From positions 1 to 28,947 of the forward strand of contig JAODNB010000098.1 in NCBI GenBank assembly GCA_025464795.1: 28,947 nucleotides of DNA, written 5' to 3'. Position numbers and translations under genes: made by a program. This document shows, piece by piece, positions 8,007-15,180 of this stretch (positions are counted from its first letter, which is position 1; each line of letters begins with the position of its first letter). The notes beneath the pieces were generated by a model that saw only the letters and a list, made by a program, of their open reading frames with translations, was not told where the DNA came from and did not search any database. The stretch comes from Frankiales bacterium. Lineage in GTDB: Bacteria; Actinomycetota; Actinomycetes; Mycobacteriales; SCTD01.

Positions 8007-8475
8007 CGAACCGGGCGAACGCCTGCAGGTTGGCCGTCGACTCGCCTCGCTTCTCCCGCCACGCCCACTCCTTGCGGATGGAGGTCACGAAGCCGATCTC
8101 CAGCAGCAGGTCAAAGCTCTCGTCGGAGTACTGCAGCACCGACCCGAGGAGCACGTCGACCTCCTCCGGCGTGATGCCACCGAGCGGCAGGCGCCCCACC
8201 AGGTAGACGTCGCCCGCCTTGTCCAGGGCGAAGGACACCGCGTACATCTTGGAGTTCCGGCGCAGCATGAACGCGTAGAAGTCCTCGTGGTTCTCGTCCG
8301 GCTTGCGGCAGACGAAGGCCTCGATCAGCAAACCGTGCTGGCCGACGATCAGCCAGCAGTTCGTGAACAGCTTGTGCGTGCCCGGGAGCTTGACGAAGAA
8401 CTGCTCCGGCTGAGGCTCGGCGAAGTCCAGGCCGGCCTCGACCAGAGCGGTCCGGATGACGTCGCCGGCGGTCAT
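7993..8475 (-). CDS. YbjN domain-containing protein (Rv0487-like)
   Basis: Encodes 160 aa of the YbjN / type III secretion chaperone-like fold. Visible family features are the early amphipathic helix (VIRTALVEAGLDF), TNCWLIVGQHGLLIEAFVCRKPDENHEDFYAFMLRRN, and a central VSFALDKAGDVYLVGRLPLGGIT followed by the helix EEVDVLLGSVLQYSDESFDLLLEIGF. Actinobacterial YbjN proteins commonly sit near mshA (Rv0487 in M. tuberculosis, from memory); their molecular role is unknown. The ATG at 8475 overlaps the stop of the upstream Cys-rich gene (ATGA), so the two are translationally coupled; a longer upstream start would extend into that gene and is rejected. The 3' end overlaps the convergent sialidase-like gene by 14 nt. 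Confidence 0.9.
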   Translation of the reverse strand: MTAGDVIRTALVEAGLDFAEPQPEQFFVKLPGTHKLFTNCWLIVGQHGLLIEAFVCRKPDENHEDFYAFMLRRNSKMYAVSFALDKAGDVYLVGRLPLGGITPEEVDVLLGSVLQYSDESFDLLLEIGFVTSIRKEWAWREKRGESTANLQAFARFARPD

Positions 8476-9284
8476 GACTGCTGAGCGGCCACCGTGGCCG
8501 GGTGAAGGGGAAGACCAGTGCGCTGCATGCACAGCCGGAGCAGCTCGGCGTACGCGATCGGCCCGATGAGCGCTGTCAGCTCCGGGCCGTACGAGACCAC
8601 GACGGGATCGGCGCCGACGTGCGCGTCAGGTGAGGAGGTGCACCACCAGTGCAGGTCCTCACCGCCGGGACCCCAGCCGCGGCGGTCGAACTCGCCGAGC
8701 GTCGTGACGGTCACCTTGGTGTCATCCGGGCGCTCGACGACCTCCTCGAGCCGGCGCACGGGCAGCTGCCAGCAGACGTCCGGCTTCGTGTCGAGCGGGT
8801 GCAGGCCGATGCGCAGGGCGAGCGCGTGCAACGAGCAGCCCTCACCACCCGAGAAGCCTGGGCGGTTGAGGAACACGCAGGCACCGTCGACGGTCCGGGT
8901 CTTGCGGGCGGGCTCGTCCTCGAGGGTGTCATCGACGCTGATGCCCTTCTTGCGGCCCAGCTCGGCGTACTGCCAGTCCTTCTTCTTGAGCATCCCCGCG
9001 AAGCGGGCGACCCGCGCCTCGTCCTCGTCGTCGCTGTAGAAGGCGCCGTGGCTGCAGCAGCCGTCGTCCTGCCGGCCCTCGATGACCCCGTGACACCCGG
9101 TGCCGTAGACGCAGGTCCACGACGACATCAGCCAGGTGAGATCGGCCTTGATCACCTTCGACGGGTCCGACGGGTCGTAGAACTCCAGGTAGTCGCGGGC
9201 GAAGTCGGGATCCACCTCGCGCAGTCGTGGGATGCCGAGGTCAGTCGCAGTCGGTGTCATCGCAGTTGAGGTCGACGCAGTCAC
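8472..9284 (-). CDS. Cysteine-rich putative metal/Fe-S-binding protein (Rv0495c-like)
   Basis: Encodes 270 aa with a regular cysteine pattern: C58-X5-C64, C76-C77 in DGCCSHG, C136 (ACVFLN), C150 (GCSLH) and C171 (DVCWQLP), plus cysteines near the C terminus. This spacing, with GCxLH and a CC pair followed by HG, resembles YkgJ/DUF3109-type cysteine clusters thought to bind zinc or iron-sulfur. No enzyme domain is recognised. M. tuberculosis has a homologue-like gene, Rv0495c, at the equivalent place (from memory, linked to redox homeostasis). The GTG at 9284 has no ribosome binding site but TAGGCT ends 6 nt upstream. A second start (ATG at codon 9) is possible. It is translationally coupled to ybjN and divergent from the TIM-barrel gene. 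Confidence 0.85.
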   Translation of the reverse strand: MTASTSTAMTPTATDLGIPRLREVDPDFARDYLEFYDPSDPSKVIKADLTWLMSSWTCVYGTGCHGVIEGRQDDGCCSHGAFYSDDEDEARVARFAGMLKKKDWQYAELGRKKGISVDDTLEDEPARKTRTVDGACVFLNRPGFSGGEGCSLHALALRIGLHPLDTKPDVCWQLPVRRLEEVVERPDDTKVTVTTLGEFDRRGWGPGGEDLHWWCTSSPDAHVGADPVVVSYGPELTALIGPIAYAELLRLCMQRTGLPLHPATVAAQQS

Positions 9285-9290
9285 CCGGCG

Positions 9291-9296
9291 AGCCTA
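9291..9296 (-). promoter_or_regulatory. Candidate -10 element TAGGCT for Cys-rich/YbjN operon
   Basis: TAGGCT on the minus strand ends 6 nt before the GTG at 9284; no Shine-Dalgarno sequence intervenes. It lies about 35 bp from the divergent candidate -10 of the TIM-barrel gene. Confidence 0.45.
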
Positions 9297-9331
9297 GTGG
9301 CGGCAGGTGACGGCCACACGTCAAAGAGCCG

Positions 9332-9337
9332 TACGCT
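9332..9337 (+). promoter_or_regulatory. Candidate -10 element TACGCT for TIM-barrel gene
   Basis: TACGCT ends 8 nt before the ATG at 9346; GTGACG at 9307-9312 is a possible -35 with a 19-nt spacer. No ribosome binding site precedes the ATG, which favours a leaderless message. Confidence 0.45.
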
Positions 9338-9345
9338 CCCAAGCG

Positions 9346-10185
9346 ATGACAGAAGCGACGAACGGCAGCAACGTGGTGCGCGTGCCGACCGCGCGCGTCG
9401 CCATGTCCACTGCCTGTGCCTACCCGGAGTCGACGGCGAACGCCTTCGAGATCGCGGCCCGCCTCGGGTACGACGGCGTCGAGGTGATGGTCTGGACCGA
9501 CCCCGTCAGCCAGGACATCGACGCCCTCGAGCGGTTGAGCGACTACCACCAGGTTCCGATCCTGGCGATCCACGCGCCCTGCCTGATCATCACCCAGCGG
9601 GTCTGGGGCACCGATCCGTGGATCAAGCTCGTCAAGGCGAAGGACGCCGCCGAGCGGCTCGGCGCGGAAGCGGTCGTCGTGCACCCGCCGTTCCGCTGGC
9701 AGCGCGACTACGTCCGGCAGTTCGTCGGCGGGATCCAGCAGATGGCGTCGGAGACGGACGTCCGGTTCGCCGTGGAGAACATGTTCCCGCTCCGGGCTCG
9801 CGGTCGGGAGGTGAGCCCCTACGGCCTGGACTGGGACCCCTCGGAGGAGGGCTTCCTCGACTTCACGCTGGACCTCAGCCACACCGCTGTCTCGCAGTCC
9901 GACGCGATGGACATGCGCCGACAGATGGGTGACCGCCTCAGTCACGTCCACATCGCCGACGGGACGGGCTCCGCTCGCGACGAGCACCTTGTCCCTGGCC
10001 GTGGTGACCAGCCGTGTGCCGAGCTTCTCGAGGGTCTGGCCCACGACAACTTCGACGGCCTCGTCGTGGTCGAGATCAACACCCGCACCTGCGAGGACCG
10101 CTTCGACCGCGAGGCGGACCTCGCCGAGGCGCTCGCCTTCACGCGGCTCAACCTGGCCGCCCCGGCGGACGCATGGCCGACGTGA
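9346..10185 (+). CDS. Sugar phosphate isomerase/epimerase-like TIM barrel (Rv0498-like)
   Basis: Encodes 279 aa of the xylose-isomerase-like TIM-barrel family. Strand-end residues typical of the divalent metal site are visible: Glu in GVEVM, His in IHAPC, His in VVHPPF, Glu in AVENM, Asp/His in LDLSHT, His and Asp in SHVHIADGTG, and Glu in VVEINT. The substrate cannot be predicted. A GTG at 9307 would extend the protein by 13 residues, but it overlaps the possible -35, whereas the ATG at 9346 follows a good -10 by 8 nt, so the shorter form is preferred. The gene heads a compact run of coupled genes: its stop overlaps the methyltransferase start. Equivalent to Rv0498 in the mycobacterial locus, from memory. 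Confidence 0.85.
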   Translation: MTEATNGSNVVRVPTARVAMSTACAYPESTANAFEIAARLGYDGVEVMVWTDPVSQDIDALERLSDYHQVPILAIHAPCLIITQRVWGTDPWIKLVKAKDAAERLGAEAVVVHPPFRWQRDYVRQFVGGIQQMASETDVRFAVENMFPLRARGREVSPYGLDWDPSEEGFLDFTLDLSHTAVSQSDAMDMRRQMGDRLSHVHIADGTGSARDEHLVPGRGDQPCAELLEGLAHDNFDGLVVVEINTRTCEDRFDREADLAEALAFTRLNLAAPADAWPT

Positions 10186-10904
10186 GGCCGGGGAGCCCGA
10201 CCGCGTTCGAGGCACTGGTCGACGACTACGACGCGGCCCGTCCCAGCTATCCGGTGGCCCTGTACGACAAGCTCGGGGACCTCGGTGACTGCCTGGAGCT
10301 CGGCGCAGGTACGGGCATCGCGTCCGAGGAGCTGGCCACTCGCTGCCGGTCGCTCGTGGTCACGGACCTCGGCCCGAAGATGCTGGCGCGCGGCCTCACC
10401 AAGCACGCCTGGCCCGGTGTCGTGTGCCGGGCAGAAGCGCTGCCGTTCAAGGGATCCAGCTTCGACACGGTCACCGGCGCGCAGATGTGGCACTGGGTCG
10501 ACAAGCCCGCCGGCCCGATCGAGGCGCGCCGGGTCTTGCGGGAGGGCGGCCGGCTGCTGCTGTGGTGGAACGAGTCGCTCGCGGACGGCCAGGCCTGGTG
10601 GGACCGTCAGCAGGACCGCCTCGAAGCCGGCAACTCCCGCTACCGCCGTGGCTACCGCGACGTCGACTACAACGCGCAGCTCGGTCAGTGGTTCGACACG
10701 ACGCCCGCTGAGGACATCCCCTGGGAGCGGACCCTCGGGCTGGACCTGTACGAGCGCTGGATGCGCTCGAAGTCCTACGTACAAGAGCTGGACGACGTCG
10801 AGGCGTTCATCGCTGCGTCGCTGGCCGACCTCCGCGAGGCGTTCCCGGACGGGCAGGTCGTCGAGCCGTTCGTCACCCGACTCTGGAGGTTCACCGCGCG
10901 ATGA
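10173..10904 (+). CDS. Class I SAM-dependent methyltransferase (type 11)
   Basis: Encodes 243 aa. Motif I is LELGAGTGIAS at residues 41-51, followed by VVTDLGPKML (motif II region), a conserved AEALPFKGSSFDTVTGAQMWHWV segment typical of Methyltransf_11, and EARRVLREGGRLLLWW. The N-terminal AFEALVDDYDAARPSYP resembles the FDxxAxxYDxxRPxYP signature of small-molecule/UbiE-like methyltransferases. The acceptor is unknown. The ATG at 10173 overlaps the upstream gene by 13 nt; an in-frame GTG at 10182 would give a 4-nt GTGA overlap and is an equally reasonable start. The end is coupled to the dehalogenase gene by ATGA. Confidence 0.9.
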   Translation: MADVRPGSPTAFEALVDDYDAARPSYPVALYDKLGDLGDCLELGAGTGIASEELATRCRSLVVTDLGPKMLARGLTKHAWPGVVCRAEALPFKGSSFDTVTGAQMWHWVDKPAGPIEARRVLREGGRLLLWWNESLADGQAWWDRQQDRLEAGNSRYRRGYRDVDYNAQLGQWFDTTPAEDIPWERTLGLDLYERWMRSKSYVQELDDVEAFIAASLADLREAFPDGQVVEPFVTRLWRFTAR

Positions 10905-11791
10905 AGGTCCTTCGCACCCCCGACGAGCTGTTTGCGGACCTGCCCGACTTTCCGTGGGAGCCGCACTACGCCGAGACCAGCGACGGTCTCCGGATGGCCT
11001 ACCTCGACGAGGGGAGCGGGCCGGTCGTCCTGCTGCTGCACGGCGAGCCGTCGTGGTCCTTCCTCTACCGGAAGATGATCCCCGGCCTCCTCGAGGCGGG
11101 CTGCCGCGTCGTCGCCCCGGACCTCATCGGCTTCGGCCGCTCCGACAAGCCCGGGGCGATCGAGGACTACACCTACGCCAAGCACGTGGAGTGGGTGCGC
11201 TCCGTCCTGTTCGACGTCCTGGAGCTGCAGGACGTGACCCTCGTCTGCCAGGACTGGGGTGGGCTGATCGGGATCCGGATGGCCGCCGAGAACCCGGACA
11301 GGTTCGCGCGCATCTGCGCCGCCAACACCGGACTGCCTGATGGTCGCCGCAAGCTCCCCGAGGCGTGGTGGACGTTCCGCGACTTCGTGGCTCGCACCGA
11401 GGACCTTCCGATCGGCTTCCTCGTGTCCTCCGCGGTCGTGACCCCGATGCCTCCCGAGGTGATCGCCGCCTATGACGCGCCGTTCCCGGGGCCTGAGTAC
11501 AAGCACGGTGCTCGGGCCTTCCCCGATCTCATCCCGCAGGACTCCGGCAACCCCGCGACGCCGGCGAACCAGGCTGCCTGGGAGGTCATGCAGAAGTGGC
11601 AGAAGCCGTTCCTGTGCGCGTTCTCCGACAGCGACCCCATCACCGGTGGCGGTGACCGGATGCTCATCGGCAAGATCCCCGGCGCTGCCGGTCAGCCGCA
11701 CACCACCCTCGTCGGTGGCGGGCACTTCCTGCAGGAGGACTGCGGACCAGAGCTCGCCAAGGTCGTCGTCGACTGGATGACCGCCCACTAA
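10901..11791 (+). CDS. dhmA: Haloalkane dehalogenase, HLD-I subfamily
   Basis: Encodes 296 aa, an alpha/beta-hydrolase that hydrolyses carbon-halogen bonds to alcohols. The nucleophile is Asp118 in CQDWGG, with the adjacent halide-binding Trp119; HGEPSW (47-52) forms the oxyanion region; the second halide-binding Trp is likely 156 or 157 in the cap (EAWWTFRDF); the catalytic acid is Asp245 in FSDSDPIT and the base His275 in GGGHFLQED. The acid placed after strand 7 and the cap Trp fit subfamily I (DhlA/DmbB type). Actual substrates are unknown, and some annotated dehalogenases act poorly on halides. Its ATG overlaps the methyltransferase stop (ATGA). The gene symbol is the common name for mycobacterial relatives and is tentative. 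Confidence 0.88.
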   Translation: MKVLRTPDELFADLPDFPWEPHYAETSDGLRMAYLDEGSGPVVLLLHGEPSWSFLYRKMIPGLLEAGCRVVAPDLIGFGRSDKPGAIEDYTYAKHVEWVRSVLFDVLELQDVTLVCQDWGGLIGIRMAAENPDRFARICAANTGLPDGRRKLPEAWWTFRDFVARTEDLPIGFLVSSAVVTPMPPEVIAAYDAPFPGPEYKHGARAFPDLIPQDSGNPATPANQAAWEVMQKWQKPFLCAFSDSDPITGGGDRMLIGKIPGAAGQPHTTLVGGGHFLQEDCGPELAKVVVDWMTAH

Positions 11792-11794
11792 CCT
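11789..11794 (+). promoter_or_regulatory. Candidate -10 element TAACCT for proline dehydrogenase
   Basis: TAACCT, whose TAA is the stop codon of the dehalogenase gene, ends 6 nt before the GTG at 11801. The intervening GCGCAG is not a good ribosome binding site. The same hexamer and spacing precede the SDR operon. Confidence 0.45.
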
Positions 11795-11800
11795 GCGCAG

Positions 11801-12724
11801 GTGCCCGACGTACTTCGACAGGTCATCCTCGCCGCCTCCCGCAGCGGCACGACGCGCAGCCTGGTCGAGCGCGCCCCCATCACTCGCTCCGTCGTCCGCC
11901 GCTTCGTGTCGGGAGCCACCGTCGACGACGCGGTGAAGGCCACCCGCGACCTGCTCGCCAGCGGCCGGGTCGTCACCCTGGACCACCTCGGTGAGGACAC
12001 CCGCGACCGGGCTCAGGCGCAGCGAACGGTCGACGCCTACGTGACGCTGCTGACGGCGCTCGGTGAGCTGACGAGCGGTGGCAGGGCGGAGGTGTCCGTG
12101 AAGCTGAGCGCCGTCGGGCAGGCCCTCGACGAGCCCCTCGCGCTCGCCAACGCGACGACCATCTGCGAAGCCGCTCGCGCGGCGGGAACGACCGTGACCC
12201 TCGACATGGAGGACCACACCACGACCGACTCGACCCTCGGGACCCTCAGGGAGCTGCGCAAGGACTTCCCGACGACGGGGGCGGTCGTGCAGGCGTACCT
12301 GCACCGGACGGAGGCCGACTGCAAGGACCTGGCGACTGCCGGCTCACGGGTGCGGCTGTGCAAGGGCGCCTACAAGGAGCCGGCGTCCGTCGCGTACCAA
12401 GCGATGCCTGACGTCGACGCCAGCTACGAGCGGTGCCTGCGCGTCCTGTTCGCCGGCGAGGGCTACCCGATGGTGGCGAGCCACGACCCGAAGCTGATCG
12501 CGCTGACCGGCGAGCTGGCTGCCTCCAGGGAGAAGGGGACCTACGAGTACCAGATGCTCTACGGCATCCGCCCACAGGAGCAGGAGCGGCTCGCTGCGGC
12601 CGGCGAGACGATGCGGGTCTACGTGCCGTACGGCGACGAGTGGTACGGATACTTCATGCGCCGCCTCGCCGAACGCCCCGCCAACGTCGCCTTCTTCCTC
12701 CGCGCCCTCAGGAGCAAGACGTGA
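11801..12724 (+). CDS. putB: Proline dehydrogenase (FAD-dependent)
   Basis: Encodes 307 aa, the size of monofunctional PRODH enzymes, which oxidise proline to pyrroline-5-carboxylate and pass electrons to the quinone pool. The barrel motifs are present in order: VSVKLSAVG (98-106), LDMEDHT (134-140), QAYLHRT (164-170), RLCKGAYKEP (185-194), ASHDP (226-230), EYQMLYGIRP (249-258) and RVYVPYG...YFMRRLAERPANV (272-296), whose paired arginines bind the substrate carboxylate. No P5C dehydrogenase gene is adjacent; instead the GTGA overlap couples it to proC, which catalyses the reverse net step. The symbol putB follows mycobacterial usage. Confidence 0.93.
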   Translation: MPDVLRQVILAASRSGTTRSLVERAPITRSVVRRFVSGATVDDAVKATRDLLASGRVVTLDHLGEDTRDRAQAQRTVDAYVTLLTALGELTSGGRAEVSVKLSAVGQALDEPLALANATTICEAARAAGTTVTLDMEDHTTTDSTLGTLRELRKDFPTTGAVVQAYLHRTEADCKDLATAGSRVRLCKGAYKEPASVAYQAMPDVDASYERCLRVLFAGEGYPMVASHDPKLIALTGELAASREKGTYEYQMLYGIRPQEQERLAAAGETMRVYVPYGDEWYGYFMRRLAERPANVAFFLRALRSKT

Positions 12725-13521
12725 CCACCTTCGCGCTCATCGGGGTCGGCAAGCTCGGTGAGGCCCTGCTGTCAGGACTGCTGCGCTCGGGTCGCGACAA
12801 GGCCGATGTCATCGCCGCCGAGCGGTACGCCGGTCGCGCCAAGGAGATCGAGGACCTGTACGGGGTGCGCACCGCCACTCCGGAGGACGCCGTCAAGGAC
12901 GCCGACGTGGTGCTTCTCGCGGTGAAGCCCCAGGACATGCGGACGGCCCTGCGGGAGCTCGCCCCCGGGATCGGCAAGGAGACCCTCGTCGTCAGCATGG
13001 CTGCGGGGATCACCACGAAGGTGCTCGAGGAGGAGCTGCCCGAGGGCACCCACTGCATCCGGGTCATGACCAACACCCCGGTGTTCGTCGACGAGGCGAT
13101 GTCGGCGATCAGCCCGGGCACGCACGCGACCGAAGAGCACCTGGCGCTCGTCGAGGAGCTGCTGCGGCCGGTCGGCCGGGTCATCCGGGTCCCGGAGCAC
13201 CAGCAGGACGCGGTGACAGCCCTGAGCGGGTCCGGTCCTGCGTACTTCTTCTACCTCGTCGAGGCCATGATCGACGCCGGCATCCTGCTCGGGCTGCCCC
13301 GTGCCGTGGCTGCCGAGCTGATCGTCCAGACCGCCGTCGGCTCCGCCAAGATGCTCAAGGAGTCCGATGAGCACCCGGTCGTCCTCCGCGAAGCCGTGAT
13401 GTCACCTGCCGGCACGACCATCAGCGCCATCCGGGTCATGGAGGACCACGGCGTCCGGGCGGCGATGCTCGCGGCGCTCGAAGCCGCCAGGAACCGGTCC
13501 CAGGAGCTTGCCGGGGGGTGA
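12721..13521 (+). CDS. proC: Pyrroline-5-carboxylate reductase
   Basis: Encodes 266 aa, reducing P5C to proline with NAD(P)H, the last step of proline synthesis. The Rossmann motif is IGVGKLG (7-13); AVKPQDM (67-73) and MTNTPVFV follow; the P5CR signature ALSGSGPAYFFYLVEAMIDAG occupies 167-187, and VMSPAGTT (226-233) forms part of the active site. The GTG at 12721 overlaps the stop of the proline dehydrogenase gene (GTGA). In M. tuberculosis Rv0500 proC precedes Rv0500A and bS22; here a protease and a deacetylase gene lie between. Confidence 0.95.
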   Translation: MTTFALIGVGKLGEALLSGLLRSGRDKADVIAAERYAGRAKEIEDLYGVRTATPEDAVKDADVVLLAVKPQDMRTALRELAPGIGKETLVVSMAAGITTKVLEEELPEGTHCIRVMTNTPVFVDEAMSAISPGTHATEEHLALVEELLRPVGRVIRVPEHQQDAVTALSGSGPAYFFYLVEAMIDAGILLGLPRAVAAELIVQTAVGSAKMLKESDEHPVVLREAVMSPAGTTISAIRVMEDHGVRAAMLAALEAARNRSQELAGG

Positions 13522-13592
13522 TTCGCCCCTCTTTGCGCTGCGACCTCCGGACGCGGTGCAGGAACCGGGTGCCAGGGAGCGAAGTCAGCAGC

Positions 13593-15170
13593 ATGCAGCT
13601 CCGCTTCGCCGCCCCCGTCGCCGTCCTCGCCCTCGCCGGCGCGACCGTCCCTGCGCTGGCCACCAGCAGCAACCCGACCGCGATCGAGTTCGCGGCGGCG
13701 CACCAGGTGCGGGGGGACCTGGGCCCGGCGACCGGTGCCCCGACGAGCTGGGCTGCCAAGGCCCTGCGGGCCCAGGCCGGTCGTCTCGGCGTCGACGCGA
13801 GCACCTTCCGGTGGGAGCTCGTCCGCACCTCGCTGATCGGCACGCACGTACGCGGTCGCCAGTTCCGCGGCGGGCTGCCGATCGAGGGCACCGACGTCCT
13901 CGTCAGCGCGATCGCCGGTCGGGTCGCCCAGGTGGACGCGCACGGCACCAGCCTCCCGGGCGGTCCCGCCGCCGCCCCTGTCGGAGAGCTCGTCGCGAAG
14001 GCCGCTGCTCTCGGTCACCTGAAGGTCCAGACCCTGTTCGTACCCGCGAAGGTCGTCCGGGTGCTCGCGCCCGTGGGCGACAGGCTCGTCGACACCTACC
14101 AGGTCAGCGTCATCGGCCGGAAGCCCGCGCGGGCGGCCCGCGTCGACGTCGATGCCGCGACCGGCCGCGTCCTCGCTGTGAAGGACTCCGCCAAGCACGC
14201 GGACCCGACGGGGCAGGTCTTCGACCCGAACCCGGTCGTGACCAGCCGCAACACCAAGCTCCGCAACGTCGGCGAGACCCAGACCGGCGTCGACCTGACG
14301 CTGCCCCAGGCCGAGCTGACCGCTCAGCTCAGGACGCTCCGGCTGCAGGGCGTCGACGCGACCAAGCTCACCGCGGGCATCCTCAGCGGGCCGTACGCGG
14401 ACATCGTCGCGCCGGTCGGGTACGTGCCGGTCGGCGGGAAGCTCGACTACGTGCGCACCGACCCGCGCTTCGTCGGGGTCATGGCCTACGCGCACGTGGA
14501 CCGCTACCAGCGCTGGCTGCAGTCGCTCGGCTTCAAGAACGTCAACAACGAGCCGCAGAAGCTCATCCCCACGCTCGTCCAGGGCTACGACAACTCGATG
14601 TACATGCCTGCCGAGGACGTGATCGTCTACGGCGGCGGTGGCGTCCCCGACGCCGAGGACGCCGAGGTGATCCTGCACGAGTACGGGCACGCCATCCAGG
14701 ACGCCCAGGTGCCCGGGTACGGAGCCACGAACCAGGGCGGCTCCATGGGAGAGGGGTTCGGGGACTTCGACGCCGCGAACTACTACGCGCTGACCAGCAA
14801 GGGCTTCGGGGACCTCTGCGTGGCCGAGTGGGACAGCACCGCCTACTCCACGACGAACCCTCCCTGCCTGCGCCGCATGGACTCGAAGGCGCAGTTCAAC
14901 CCCAAGGTGGACCCCGAGGTCCACGTGGGCGGCCAGATGTGGTCGTCCTTCCTGTGGCGCCTGCGGTCCGACATCGGCACCACCACCAGGAGCCGGTCGG
15001 TCAACGCCATCACGCTCGTCCTGACGATGCACGAGCTGCTGACCCCGAACGCGAACTTCGCGGACGCGGTCGCGGGTCTGCGCACCGCAGCCAAGGCGCT
15101 CAGGCACCCCGAGTGGGTGAAGTTCGTCAACGCCGAGGCCAAGAGGCAGAGCTTCCCGCTCAACCCGTAA
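13593..15170 (+). CDS. Secreted gluzincin metallopeptidase (M36/fungalysin-like)
   Basis: Encodes 525 aa. A signal peptide occupies residues 1-23 (hydrophobic core AAPVAVLALAGATVPALA). The following ~180 residues look like an FTP/PepSY propeptide (LIGTHVRGRQFRGGLPIEGTD, then a DVDAATGRVLAV repeat). The catalytic domain has HEYGH at 362-366, the zinc-binding histidines and catalytic Glu, with the third ligand Glu387 in GEGFGDF and the conserved Asp391. It resembles fungalysin/thermolysin peptidases. The prodomain implies export in a latent form. The start at 13593 is chosen for the signal peptide, with AGGGAG 13 nt upstream; an earlier in-frame GTG at 13518 overlapping the proC stop would put 25 charged residues before the signal sequence. 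Confidence 0.88.
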   Translation: MQLRFAAPVAVLALAGATVPALATSSNPTAIEFAAAHQVRGDLGPATGAPTSWAAKALRAQAGRLGVDASTFRWELVRTSLIGTHVRGRQFRGGLPIEGTDVLVSAIAGRVAQVDAHGTSLPGGPAAAPVGELVAKAAALGHLKVQTLFVPAKVVRVLAPVGDRLVDTYQVSVIGRKPARAARVDVDAATGRVLAVKDSAKHADPTGQVFDPNPVVTSRNTKLRNVGETQTGVDLTLPQAELTAQLRTLRLQGVDATKLTAGILSGPYADIVAPVGYVPVGGKLDYVRTDPRFVGVMAYAHVDRYQRWLQSLGFKNVNNEPQKLIPTLVQGYDNSMYMPAEDVIVYGGGGVPDAEDAEVILHEYGHAIQDAQVPGYGATNQGGSMGEGFGDFDAANYYALTSKGFGDLCVAEWDSTAYSTTNPPCLRRMDSKAQFNPKVDPEVHVGGQMWSSFLWRLRSDIGTTTRSRSVNAITLVLTMHELLTPNANFADAVAGLRTAAKALRHPEWVKFVNAEAKRQSFPLNP

Positions 15171-15173
15171 CGT
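15168..15173 (+). promoter_or_regulatory. Candidate -10 element TAACGT for deacetylase gene
   Basis: TAACGT begins with the TAA stop of the peptidase gene and ends 7 nt before the GTG at 15181. The AGGGGG between them abuts the start codon directly and is too close to act as a normal ribosome binding site, which favours leaderless initiation. Confidence 0.4.
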
Positions 15174-15180
15174 CAGGGGG

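Noticed and set aside
10014..10172. Upstream extension of the type 11 methyltransferase
   Set aside because: It overlaps the end of the TIM-barrel gene in another frame and has Arg-rich noise; family homology begins after the ATG at 10173.
13518..13592. Earlier GTG start for the gluzincin, overlapping the proC stop
   Set aside because: It would place 25 mainly charged residues before a normal signal peptide. The internal ATG at 13593 restores a standard export signal.
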